Source: Chloroflexota bacterium
GTDB taxonomy: Bacteria; Chloroflexota; UBA11872
NCBI GenBank assembly: GCA_011523785.1
Contig: WTFW01000077.1
Span: forward strand, 1-38,600
DNA length: 38,600 bases
Direction: 5' to 3'
Below are positions 7,890-15,982 of the stretch, piece by piece. The notes under the pieces are model-generated. The model was not told the DNA's origin. It did no database searches and was given only the letters and a program-made list of their open reading frames with translations. Position 1 is the stretch's first letter. Every line of letters starts with the position of its first letter. The position numbers were made by a program, and so were the translations under genes.

Positions 7890-9004
7890 GGCTGGTGCTC
7901 GTTGGCGGCGGTACGGCAGGCCACATATTCCCCACGATTGCTGTGGCCGAGCAAGCCGCCAAGATTGCAGGTTCGACAGCCAGTCTCACCGCGGTATGCG
8001 GGTCCAGAGACTTGGATCGGATGCTCTATCGTGATGTCGAGCTTGAAGTTCTTCCGCTATCCGCCCGCGGCTTAGTGGGCGTGGACTGGTGGCGGTTGCC
8101 CTGGCGCGCCTGGCTCCTCGTTCAGTCGTTGTGCTTGATCTGGCGCGACTTCAGTCAACGACGGCCAGCTGCGGTCATCGCGAGCGGCGGCTACGTCAGC
8201 GTGCCGGTGCTACTGGTGAGTTGGGTGCAACGCATTCCGTCGGTGATCTTCTCAGGCGACGCAGCGCTGGGTTGGGCTACACGAGTCATGGCGCCGCTGA
8301 CGTCAGTGGCCACCGTCGCGTTTGACGAAGCATGCACCCAGATTCGGCGCGTGCCGGTGGAGCGAACCGGATACCCGGTACGTGCATCGTTTGTCGCACC
8401 CGATGCAGCCAGCGGGCGTGCAGAGCTCGGAATCTCACGTGGTGAGCCGCTCATCGTCGTCATGGGCGGCAGTCAGGGCGCCCACGTCATCAATACCGCG
8501 CTTCGTGCGGACTTGTCGCGTTTGCTCGCCAAGGGTCATGTGGTGCACGTCAGCGGGCAGCGTGACTACCGGTCGCTAAGGGCCGATCGCGAACGCCTCC
8601 CTGCATCGCTGCGACAGCGATATCACCTGCACGCTTTCATTGACCGTGGGTTTGCGGACCTGCTGGCCGCAGCCGATGTTGTTGTCAGCCGCGCTGGTGC
8701 CACGTCAGTAGCTGAACTTAGCGCAGTAGGGACGGCCGCCGTGCTGATTCCCGGCACATTTGGCGCAGGGCATCAGATTGCAACCGCTCAGGCTATGGCC
8801 GCAGCTGGTGCGGCCGTAGTGCTTTCCGAGGCAGAACTGTCATCCGGCGGTCTACTTCGCACGCTGCTTGACCTGCTGGGCGATCCAGAACGCCTACGCT
8901 CGCTAGGCGCCGCTTCTCTGTCGCGGGGCCAGCCAGACGCCGCCGCTCGCATTGCAGGAATTGGCCTGCGGCTTGCAGGCCATCCAGCAACAGCCGATCC
9001 ATGA
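7886..9004 (+). CDS. murG: UDP-GlcNAc:undecaprenyl-PP-MurNAc-pentapeptide GlcNAc transferase MurG
   Basis: The 372-residue family GT28 peripheral membrane enzyme converts lipid I to lipid II on the cytoplasmic face. The N-terminal acceptor domain opens with the glycine-rich loop LVGGGTAGHIFPTIA and contains ASGGYVSVPVLL. The C-terminal UDP-GlcNAc domain has MGGSQGAHVINTAL, VSRAGATSVAEL and GAGHQIATAQAM, where the usual DHQxxNA is replaced by GHQIATA. Family length is normal. It overlaps both neighbours by four bases. Its substrate supplier MraY is not encoded in this window. Confidence 0.95.
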   Translation: MRLVLVGGGTAGHIFPTIAVAEQAAKIAGSTASLTAVCGSRDLDRMLYRDVELEVLPLSARGLVGVDWWRLPWRAWLLVQSLCLIWRDFSQRRPAAVIASGGYVSVPVLLVSWVQRIPSVIFSGDAALGWATRVMAPLTSVATVAFDEACTQIRRVPVERTGYPVRASFVAPDAASGRAELGISRGEPLIVVMGGSQGAHVINTALRADLSRLLAKGHVVHVSGQRDYRSLRADRERLPASLRQRYHLHAFIDRGFADLLAAADVVVSRAGATSVAELSAVGTAAVLIPGTFGAGHQIATAQAMAAAGAAVVLSEAELSSGGLLRTLLDLLGDPERLRSLGAASLSRGQPDAAARIAGIGLRLAGHPATADP

Positions 9005-10389
9005 CACATCTGCAGGTCACGGACCCCCTAGTGCGCCGCGTCCACATCGTGGGCATCGGAGGCAAAGGAATGAGTGCCATCGGCGCGGCACTACTAGACA
9101 TTGGCAAGACATTGAGCGGTAGCGATCTCGAACGATCGCCGCAGACAGAACGACTCCGCCGCCGCGGCGCTCGCATCAACATCGGGCATTGCGCGGACTA
9201 TATCGCCGACACCGACATGGTTATTCATTCGTCGGCCATTCCACCAACGAATCCTGAACTGGCTGCAGCACGCGCCGCCGGCACACCGATCGGGACCCGA
9301 GCGGAAGCCGTGGCCGCGCTATTCAATGATCGGCTCGGAATCGCCGTCGCTGGCACGCACGGCAAGACCACCACTGCCGCGCTCACGGCGACCGTCCTGC
9401 GCGGCGCCGGCCTTGCGCCCTCGTTCCTCATTGGCGCTGACATTGCGTCATTGGGCGGAGTCAACGGGAGAATCGACGCCGGAGCTTGGATGGTTCTGGA
9501 GGCCGATGAGTTTGACGGCGCCTTTCTCTCTTACCAGCCCCGGGTGGCAATACTCACGCATCTTGAACCAGATCACCTGGACTACTTTGGCAGCGTCGAC
9601 CGGATGGTTGCCGCGTTTGAGACTTTCGTGGATCAGCTGCCGAAGGACGCAACACTTGTCGCCCGGCGGGATGTGGCACTGCTTCGCCGAGTGGCCGAAC
9701 GCCACTCAAGAGAAGTGACCTGGTTCGGTCCCGGCGGCGACTGGTGCATCGAGCACTATCGGCCCGGTATCCCTGGCCCGACGCTCGACATTTCAGGACC
9801 TCGTGGTCCGTTGGTGCTAAACCTGCCAATGCCCGGATGGCACAACGCTCTCAATGCGCTGGCCGCCTTGGCCGCGGCGTCGCTGGCGGGTGTCGATTCA
9901 ACAGAAGCTGCCAGGTCAATTGAGTCCTTCCAGGGCACCGAGCGCCGCTTGCAGCTTCGTGCCAAGGCGCGGGGCATCCGCGTCCTTGAAGACTACGCCC
10001 ATCACCCAACCGCAGTGCGCGCAAGCCTGCAGGCGGTACGCGAGCTGAAGCCCCGGAGTGTGATTGCGATCTATCAGCCGCTGCTCCAGTCCAGGACACG
10101 GGACCTTTTTGACGACTTCCTGTGCGCGTTTCGGGATGCTGACGAAGTGCTTCTGGCGGACATTCACTCACCGCCGGGACGCGAGGACCCTATTGATATC
10201 TGTTCCGCAGACCTGGCGGAGGCGCTGATTCATCCCAACGCGGAGGCGCTGTCAAGCCTTGATGCCATTGCCGATCGCGTGCTGAGCGAGGCCATGGACG
10301 GCGATCTGATCCTAGTCATGGGCCCCGAAGCCATTACACCACTGGCCGACCGCCTAGCCGCAGAAGTCTCACAGGTCCCGACCAGATGA
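9001..10389 (+). CDS. murC: UDP-N-acetylmuramate--L-alanine ligase MurC
   Basis: The 462-residue cytoplasmic ATP-dependent Mur ligase adds the first stem-peptide residue (L-Ala) to UDP-MurNAc. The Rossmann-like N-terminal domain begins VHIVGIGGKGMSAIG. The ATP P-loop is GTHGKTTT (about residues 119-126). EADEFDGAF and LTHLEPDHLDYFG belong to the central domain. EDYAHHPTAVRASL and IYQPLLQSRT mark the C-terminal domain. MurC normally has QPHxYTRT at the last block, so PLLQSRT is a mild deviation. It precedes murB as in many dcw clusters and overlaps both neighbours by ATGA. Confidence 0.95.
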   Translation: MTHLQVTDPLVRRVHIVGIGGKGMSAIGAALLDIGKTLSGSDLERSPQTERLRRRGARINIGHCADYIADTDMVIHSSAIPPTNPELAAARAAGTPIGTRAEAVAALFNDRLGIAVAGTHGKTTTAALTATVLRGAGLAPSFLIGADIASLGGVNGRIDAGAWMVLEADEFDGAFLSYQPRVAILTHLEPDHLDYFGSVDRMVAAFETFVDQLPKDATLVARRDVALLRRVAERHSREVTWFGPGGDWCIEHYRPGIPGPTLDISGPRGPLVLNLPMPGWHNALNALAALAAASLAGVDSTEAARSIESFQGTERRLQLRAKARGIRVLEDYAHHPTAVRASLQAVRELKPRSVIAIYQPLLQSRTRDLFDDFLCAFRDADEVLLADIHSPPGREDPIDICSADLAEALIHPNAEALSSLDAIADRVLSEAMDGDLILVMGPEAITPLADRLAAEVSQVPTR

Positions 10390-11309
10390 CCAGCGAGGCG
10401 AGATTCCCGTCAGGGCTTCGGGTTCGGACACAGGAACCGATGGCTCGTCACACGTCGTTCGGCGTGGGGGGGGCCGCGGACTACTGGGTGGAAACCCGGA
10501 CCTTGGATTCGCTTCGGCTGGCACTCGAGTCCGCTGATCGTATGAACATCCCGCGAACGATCATGGGGCACGGAACCAACACACTGGTGGCCGACGCCGG
10601 TGTCGAAGGACTGGTGATCAACAACCGGTGCATGGACTTTGAGCCAAGCAGCGCTGCCGGGCTTATACGCGTGGCATCGGGTCACAGCATGGCACGTCTG
10701 GCAGGACGCTGTGCACGTCTTGGATTGGGAGGCCTTTCGTTCGCTATTGGAGTTCCTGGAACGGTCGGCGGCGCGGTATTTGGAAACGCTGGCGCGTTCG
10801 GATCAGATGTCGCCTCTGTACTCGAGTCAGCTCTCGTCTGGCGGCCAGGCCAGGAAAGAGAATCGGCTGCCTGCGAGTTTGGGTTCGCATACCGCCATAG
10901 CAACCTACAGGGGGAAGACACGAATCCAGTTGTGCTGGCCGCATCGTTCCGCGTTCAAAGGTCCGACCCAGGCGCACTTCGCACGGACTTGCTAAGGCTG
11001 GCCCGGCAGCGACGGGCCACCCAACCGCAAGGGCAAAACGCGGGGTCGTTCTTTATGAATCCGGACGGCGACTATGCAGGGCGACTGATTGAAACAACGG
11101 GCCTGAAGGGCAAGGCTCTTGGCGGCGCGTTCGTTTCGCCGATCCATGCAAACTTTATCTCCGCCCGACCAGGCGGAACAGCTCGCGACGTATTGGACCT
11201 GGCCATTGCAGTACGAGCACGCGTGGCCGAAGCAACCGGTATCTGGCTCACACCCGAAGTCCGGCTGTTGGGCCGCTGGAATAGCCGCGCCCAGGCGCTG
11301 TATTCATGA
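10386..11309 (+). CDS. murB: UDP-N-acetylenolpyruvoylglucosamine reductase MurB
   Basis: The 307-residue FAD-dependent enzyme reduces UDP-GlcNAc-enolpyruvate to UDP-MurNAc with NADPH. N-terminal HTSFGVGGAADYWVE and GHGTNTLVAD belong to the FAD-binding fold. IGVPGTVGGAVFGNAGAFG is the signature flavin loop. FAYRHSNLQ and NAGSFFMNP provide the type II features, with the catalytic Ser in GSFF. AGRLIETTGLKGKALGGAFVS lies before the C-terminus. The family more often has GSNLLV and GSxFKNP, so Thr and Met variants here are lineage quirks. It catalyses the step before MurC, its overlapping upstream neighbour. Confidence 0.95.
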   Translation: MTSEARFPSGLRVRTQEPMARHTSFGVGGAADYWVETRTLDSLRLALESADRMNIPRTIMGHGTNTLVADAGVEGLVINNRCMDFEPSSAAGLIRVASGHSMARLAGRCARLGLGGLSFAIGVPGTVGGAVFGNAGAFGSDVASVLESALVWRPGQERESAACEFGFAYRHSNLQGEDTNPVVLAASFRVQRSDPGALRTDLLRLARQRRATQPQGQNAGSFFMNPDGDYAGRLIETTGLKGKALGGAFVSPIHANFISARPGGTARDVLDLAIAVRARVAEATGIWLTPEVRLLGRWNSRAQALYS

Positions 11310-12076
11310 CCGAGGTACGCGCCAGCTTGTTTACAAAAGTGATGTCGCTCGCAATCGCGGCACTCACGGCAGGTCTACTGATTTGGCTTCTCAATTCGCC
11401 GGTGTTCAACGTGCGAGATGTTGTCGTTCACCGGGCCGACTCATCGCCGCCGCCGGCGGTGAATCCGGCAGCTATCGAAGCGGCCGCGCGTCCGCTCGTG
11501 GGAATAAGCGTGTTTCGGATTGACACGGCAGCGCTGCAGCAGAAGATTCGGAACCTACCAGGGGTCGCGGACGCGCTGGTGCACGTGAGGGTTGATGGAC
11601 GGGCCACGGTGACGGTTGCCTACGAAGCGCCGGTCGCGAACTGGATTGTCAGAGGCCAGAGCTACCTGGTGAACGCCTCCGGTGAAGTTCTCGCCGAACA
11701 GTTCGAGCCTGAAATCCCGCTCACAATTGAAGACGCATCGCCCAACGGGCTGGAGTCAGGCGCACTGGTCAACGTGGGAGCGTTGTACGCCGCTCACCAA
11801 CTACAGAGCAACTTGCCCCTGCTTCGAGTGATTCCCAGCCGAATCCGCTATTCGGCTGGGAGATTAATCGTGGTCGACCACGCGGGTCGAGAGTTGGACT
11901 TTGGCGACACAGCACACCTGGACGCAAAGCTCATGGCGTTACATGCCGTGCTGGAGCAGGCGAATCGCTTAGGAGAGCGAATCGCCAGCGTGGACCTTCG
12001 GCCTATCGAACGGCCAACATATCGGACTGTGGATGCCCCGCCGCTGGCAAAGTCGCGGGAGCTGCAAGATCCGTGA
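11306..12076 (+). CDS. ftsQ: Cell division protein FtsQ/DivIB
   Basis: The 256-residue bitopic protein has one transmembrane helix at about residues 11-29 (AIAALTAGLLIWLL). A POTRA-like domain follows, beginning NSPVFNVRDVVVHRAD, with VFRIDTAALQQKIRNLPGV and a beta domain after it (YEAPVANWIVRGQSYLVNASGEVL). It links the early divisome to the FtsL/B and FtsWI complex outside the membrane. It is the fourth of a run of genes joined by ATGA overlaps. Sequence conservation in this family is low, so the call depends on the domain order and on position between murB and ftsA. Confidence 0.88.
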   Translation: MTEVRASLFTKVMSLAIAALTAGLLIWLLNSPVFNVRDVVVHRADSSPPPAVNPAAIEAAARPLVGISVFRIDTAALQQKIRNLPGVADALVHVRVDGRATVTVAYEAPVANWIVRGQSYLVNASGEVLAEQFEPEIPLTIEDASPNGLESGALVNVGALYAAHQLQSNLPLLRVIPSRIRYSAGRLIVVDHAGRELDFGDTAHLDAKLMALHAVLEQANRLGERIASVDLRPIERPTYRTVDAPPLAKSRELQDP

Positions 12077-12131
12077 GCGTTTTATGTAAACTGTCGCTTC
12101 TGCCACAAGAAGCACTGGCGAAGGTTTGGAA

Positions 12132-13379
12132 ATGAGCCGCAGCCCTACTTTCGTGGGTCTTGATGTGGGGACTACCAAGACCTGCGCGGTGATCGGGCAA
12201 GAGTATCGCGGTGCCCAATTCCACATTCTCGGCGTGGGTACCGCTCCGTCTTACGGGCTGAAAGGCGGCCAGGTAGTCGACGTGGTGCTTACTGTGAAGG
12301 CTATCGATGAGGCGATCTATCGGGCCGAGAAGGCCGCAAGGGTGCGAGCCTCACAAGTCATAACCGGTATTGCGGGCGGCCATTTGCAGTCGCACAGTCA
12401 GCGGGGCGAAGTTCACCTTCCACCCAACGAGCGTGAAGTTCGCGAGCGGCACGTCGGGGCCGTGGTTCGCGGCGCAACGTTGCTGAGCCTGTCCGAAGAC
12501 CGCGAGGTCGTGGCCGTCATTCCCAAGACCTTTGCCACCGACCATCTGACCGACGTCCTGGATCCGCGAGGCCTGACCGCACGCCGACTGTCAGTTGAAG
12601 CCCACGTGATCACCGGCGCTACGAACGCAATGTCGAACCTAGAGCACTGCGTGGATCAGGCAGGCCTGTCAACGCGGGGCCGCGTGCTGCAGCCACTTGC
12701 CTCGGCGCGTGCCTGCCTGACGCCGGAGCAGCGGCGCGAGGGCGTAGTACTGATTGACATTGGCGGCGGAACAACCGATGTCGCGCTATTTGTAGATGAT
12801 GCCTGCTGGCACATTGCCGTAGTCCCGATCGGAGGCGCGCTGGTCACGGCCGACATTGCAAGGGGTCTACGGCTGCCGACCAAGGTCGCGGAGGCCCTGA
12901 AAGTTGAGCACGGTAGCGTCGCGCTCCCGCCTGACGACCACGAAGCGACTGTCGCCGTGCCTGGATTTGACCACGGCGCGCCGGTGGCGGTGCGGCGCCG
13001 CGACCTGTCAGAGGTTGTCACGGCGCGAATGGAGGAGTTGCTGCATCTGGTGCTGCACGAGATCGGGCGCAGCGGCTACTACGAAATGCTCCCCGCTGGC
13101 GCGGTGCTCACCGGCGGCGGTTCGCGCCTGGCCGGACTTCGCAACTTCGCCAGCGACGTCCTAGATATGCCAGTGACCATGGGACAGCCTCCCGCGCTTT
13201 GGGGTCTTGGAGAAAACCTTCGGGCGCCCGAGTTCAGCACCGGAATCGGCCTCGTGCTAACAGCAGCCGCCGCCGAGGAAGCGGACGGCTGGGTTTCCGG
13301 GGCGAGCCGCCGGAATCAGGGTGTACTGGATCGGCTCGGTGGATGGATGCGATCCGTGGTCTCGCCCTCGGCCCGCTGA
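12132..13379 (+). CDS. ftsA: Cell division actin-like protein FtsA
   Basis: The 415-residue ASKHA ATPase tethers FtsZ to the membrane. Phosphate-1 motif VGLDVGTTKTCAVIG opens the protein. Phosphate-2 is VLIDIGGGTTDVALF (near residue 210) and the adenosine motif is AVLTGGGSRLAGLR. The C-terminus has the amphipathic membrane-targeting helix (GVLDRLGGWMRSVVSP). The ATG at 12132 is preferred over an in-frame TTG two codons earlier. A 55-base gap with a small hairpin (12096-12113, 6-bp stem) separates it from ftsQ, unlike the overlaps upstream, so a separate promoter is possible here. Confidence 0.95.
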   Translation: MSRSPTFVGLDVGTTKTCAVIGQEYRGAQFHILGVGTAPSYGLKGGQVVDVVLTVKAIDEAIYRAEKAARVRASQVITGIAGGHLQSHSQRGEVHLPPNEREVRERHVGAVVRGATLLSLSEDREVVAVIPKTFATDHLTDVLDPRGLTARRLSVEAHVITGATNAMSNLEHCVDQAGLSTRGRVLQPLASARACLTPEQRREGVVLIDIGGGTTDVALFVDDACWHIAVVPIGGALVTADIARGLRLPTKVAEALKVEHGSVALPPDDHEATVAVPGFDHGAPVAVRRRDLSEVVTARMEELLHLVLHEIGRSGYYEMLPAGAVLTGGGSRLAGLRNFASDVLDMPVTMGQPPALWGLGENLRAPEFSTGIGLVLTAAAAEEADGWVSGASRRNQGVLDRLGGWMRSVVSPSAR

Positions 13380-13489
13380 AATGCGCTCTCAGATGATTAA
13401 GTTCCGGCATAATGGCGTTACTGTTGTGGCGTTGCACCGTGAGCGGTCTGGCCGTCCAGTGTTGGCGCGCCTGGGAAGGGTGAGTGGAC

Positions 13490-14677
13490 ATGGCCGAGAG
13501 TGAAGGCCGCGGTGGAAGTCGAATCACGCGGCTGACGGGTCCCGATGGTGAGCCGCGTACGGCGGCGACAGGGCGCGAGTCGCGTCATCCTCTGGGCGGT
13601 GACTCACTAGCCGAACTAAAAGTCGTCGGAATTGGCGGCGGCGGAAGCAACGCCGTAGACCGGATGATTGAAGAACATGTGCAGGGCGTTGAGTTCATTG
13701 CGATCAACACTGATGCGCAGGCGCTCGTTCGCTCCAGTGCGCCAACACGAATCCGTGTCGGCGACAAGGCCACGCGAGGCCTCGGCTCCGGAGGCCAGCC
13801 TTCACTGGGCCAGAAGGCGGCCGAAGAATCTCTGGATGAGATTCGCGAAGCTGTGGAAGGCGCCGACATGGTGTTCATCGCCGCCGGCATGGGTGGCGGG
13901 ACCGGTACGGGTGGCGCGCCAGTGGTGGCCGACGTGGCGCGTGAAACGGGCGCACTAACGGTAGGCATTGTCACCCGGCCCTTTGACTTTGAGGGCAGTA
14001 CCAGGGCCCGCTACGCCGAAGAAGGAATCCGGAATCTGCACGAGCGCGTGGACACCCTCGTGATGATTCCAAATCAGCAGTTGCTTGCTGTCGCCGACCC
14101 GAAAATGTCGGTGACTGAGGCCTTTGCGCTGGCCGATGACGTGCTGCGACAGGGTATCCAGGGCGTTTCCGACCTCATCACCCAGCCTGGGCTGATCAAC
14201 CTTGACTTCAACGACGTGCGCGCGGTAATGACCGAATCGGGCACGGCCTTGATGGCCATCGGCGAGGCTCAGGGTGAAGACCGAGCCACCGATGCCATTC
14301 ACCAGGCCCTCAACAGCCCGCTGCTCAATGTGTCGGTGGATGGCGCTCGGGGTGTGCTGCTCAACTTTACCGGCGGCCCCGACATGACGCTCCACGAGGT
14401 GAATGAAGCTGCCGACATCGTAGCCAAGGCTGCGGAGCCGAATGCCAATATCATCTTTGGAACGGTCATCGACGAGGCTATGGAAGGTCGCCTGCAGGTA
14501 ACCGTTATCGCGACCGGGTTTCAGACCGGCACGGCGGAGGCACGTCCGACTCGCCGGCGCAGTTCTCGGATGTCGAGCAGCCCGGTGGTCCGGGAGCTTG
14601 ATTTCTCGAGCCGCTCGCGTGAGTCGAGCGAAGTGGAGATTCCGGCCTTTCTGCGTCGCCGCTCGGAAGGTCGCTGA
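13490..14677 (+). CDS. ftsZ: Cell division GTPase FtsZ
   Basis: The 395-residue tubulin homologue forms the Z-ring. The nucleotide-binding core opens with KVVGIGGGGSNAVDRM. The tubulin signature GGGTGTG is at about residues 135-141. The T7 catalytic loop reads LINLDFNDVRAVM. A short Arg/Ser-rich linker leads to the C-terminal peptide EIPAFLRRR that binds FtsA and other partners. An unusually long N-terminal extension of about 40 residues (Gly/Arg/Ser-rich) precedes the core. The ATG at 13490 sits about ten bases after a GGGAAGGG ribosome-binding site. A GTG two codons upstream would be too close to it. A 110-base gap to ftsA may hold its own promoter. Confidence 0.97.
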   Translation: MAESEGRGGSRITRLTGPDGEPRTAATGRESRHPLGGDSLAELKVVGIGGGGSNAVDRMIEEHVQGVEFIAINTDAQALVRSSAPTRIRVGDKATRGLGSGGQPSLGQKAAEESLDEIREAVEGADMVFIAAGMGGGTGTGGAPVVADVARETGALTVGIVTRPFDFEGSTRARYAEEGIRNLHERVDTLVMIPNQQLLAVADPKMSVTEAFALADDVLRQGIQGVSDLITQPGLINLDFNDVRAVMTESGTALMAIGEAQGEDRATDAIHQALNSPLLNVSVDGARGVLLNFTGGPDMTLHEVNEAADIVAKAAEPNANIIFGTVIDEAMEGRLQVTVIATGFQTGTAEARPTRRRSSRMSSSPVVRELDFSSRSRESSEVEIPAFLRRRSEGR

Positions 14678-14696
14678 CCCGCTAGCTGAGCAGCGC

Positions 14697-15407
14697 ATGA
14701 CGCAGGCCGATGCCGCCGCAGGGATTGCCGCGCGGGTTGCGACGGTCCGCACACGAGTTGCTGCGGTGTGCCACGAGGCCAGCCGTTCGCCAGACTCTGT
14801 AACGCTGGTGGCCGTGTGCAAAACCTTTGACGCGGAGACTGTGCGGCACGGCTTGGCAGCGGGGCTGACGGAACTGGGCGAAAATCGGGTTCAAGAAGCT
14901 CAGGCCAAGATCCCCCAAGTCGGCGGAGGACGCTGGCATCTCGTCGGCCACCTGCAACGCAACAAGGCGCGCGTTGCAACTCAACTATTCTCGCTGATCC
15001 ACTCGGTGGATTCGGTGCGCCTGGCGCGCCGTCTCGAGGCTGTGCGAGCAGACCGTCCGTGCAACGTGTTGATCCAGGTCAATCTCACCGACGCGCAGAC
15101 GCAAGGCGGCATTGAGCCTTCAGGCCTGTCGGAGCTGGCGTCGGTCATTGACCGCGAGACCGGCCTGACATTGCGCGGGCTGATGACAATAGGTCCAATG
15201 GGCAGTGACGTGACGGCCAGCCGCGCCTGCTTTCGCCGGCTGCGTGAACTGCGCGACTCTCTGCGAGGCAGGCTTCCCAACCAGCCGATATCTGAACTTT
15301 CTATGGGTATGACGGATGACCTCGACGCGGCGCTGATGGAAGGCGCCACAATCGTGCGCGTCGGACGCGCTATCTTTGGCACGCGCTCCCCGGATCCAGG
15401 TTCCTGA
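14697..15407 (+). CDS. yggS: YggS-family pyridoxal-phosphate homeostasis protein
   Basis: The 236-residue PLP-binding protein of the alanine-racemase-fold type III family (YggS/PLPBP) buffers free PLP rather than acting as a known enzyme. VTLVAVCKTF carries the PLP-binding Lys (usually VSKT; Cys here replaces Ser). ELGENRVQEAQAK, WHLVGHLQRNKAR and IHSVDSVRLA are family blocks. LSMGMTDDLDAALMEGATIVRVGRAIFG is the C-terminal phosphate-binding region, where SMGMSxD is usual. The ATG at 14697 begins the homologous part. Longer frames run into ftsZ. Position right after ftsZ is typical of Gram-positive and Chloroflexota-like division clusters. Confidence 0.93.
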   Translation: MTQADAAAGIAARVATVRTRVAAVCHEASRSPDSVTLVAVCKTFDAETVRHGLAAGLTELGENRVQEAQAKIPQVGGGRWHLVGHLQRNKARVATQLFSLIHSVDSVRLARRLEAVRADRPCNVLIQVNLTDAQTQGGIEPSGLSELASVIDRETGLTLRGLMTIGPMGSDVTASRACFRRLRELRDSLRGRLPNQPISELSMGMTDDLDAALMEGATIVRVGRAIFGTRSPDPGS

Positions 15408-15413
15408 CACAAC

Positions 15414-15674
15414 GTGCTTCCAGCACTCGTCCAACTTCTCGACTGGCTGGTGACGATCATCGTCTTCGCCATCATCGGTCGTGCCATCCTTTCCTGGTTC
15501 GTCCGCGATCCGTCCCACCCGATTCTGCGGCTGCTAATTGACGTTACGGAGCCGATTCTGGGCCCCATCCGCCGTGCGCTACCGCAATCCTGGATGATTG
15601 ACCTTTCGCCGCTTATCGCGATTCTGGTCATTCAGGTGCTCTGGAGCCTTGTGCGTTCGCTCGCGCTCGGGTAA
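15414..15674 (+). CDS. yggT: YggT-family membrane protein
   Basis: The 86-residue protein has two hydrophobic helices, LLDWLVTIIVFAIIGRAILSW near the start and a C-terminal one (IDLSPLIAILVIQVLWSLV), with the YggT signature VTEPILGPIRRALP between them. YggT proteins associate with the division locus and with osmotic shock responses in some bacteria; the precise role is not settled. It starts at GTG 15414, six bases after the yggS stop. A sepF gene, often found between yggS and yggT, is absent. Confidence 0.9.
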   Translation: MLPALVQLLDWLVTIIVFAIIGRAILSWFVRDPSHPILRLLIDVTEPILGPIRRALPQSWMIDLSPLIAILVIQVLWSLVRSLALG

Positions 15675-15697
15675 GCGATCGATGACAGAGCCGCCAC

Positions 15698-15982
15698 ATG
15701 CCTGCCACTACTCGACTCCGCGTCCGAGGCACGACGCGCTCACGTTCCACCGACCTGCAGCGACGAGCTGACGGCTCGCTTGCTGCTCGAGTCTCCGCGC
15801 CGCCAACCGACGGTAGCGCCAACCGCGCACTGATTGGTCTCTTGGCGGAGATCCTGGACCTGCCGCGGCGAGAATTCAGCATCGAAGGCGGCAAGCACGC
15901 TCGCTACAAGCGAATCGCCGTAACCACCGATAATCCAGTCGTCCCGCAGGCGGCCGTCAATCGCCTGGAGGCCTCCCGATGA
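15698..15982 (+). CDS. yggU: DUF167/YggU-family protein
   Basis: The 94-residue soluble protein has the DUF167 core: RADGSLAARVSAPPTDGSANRAL, then LLAEILDLPRREFSIEGGKHARYKRIAV. These match the family pattern of APPxxGxAN followed by GxxxRxK. The molecular role of the family is unknown. It commonly lies after yggT near ftsZ. The N-terminus is Arg/Thr-rich where the family usually has PxAxxxxI. The stop overlaps the hisS ATG by four bases. Confidence 0.85.
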   Translation: MPATTRLRVRGTTRSRSTDLQRRADGSLAARVSAPPTDGSANRALIGLLAEILDLPRREFSIEGGKHARYKRIAVTTDNPVVPQAAVNRLEASR

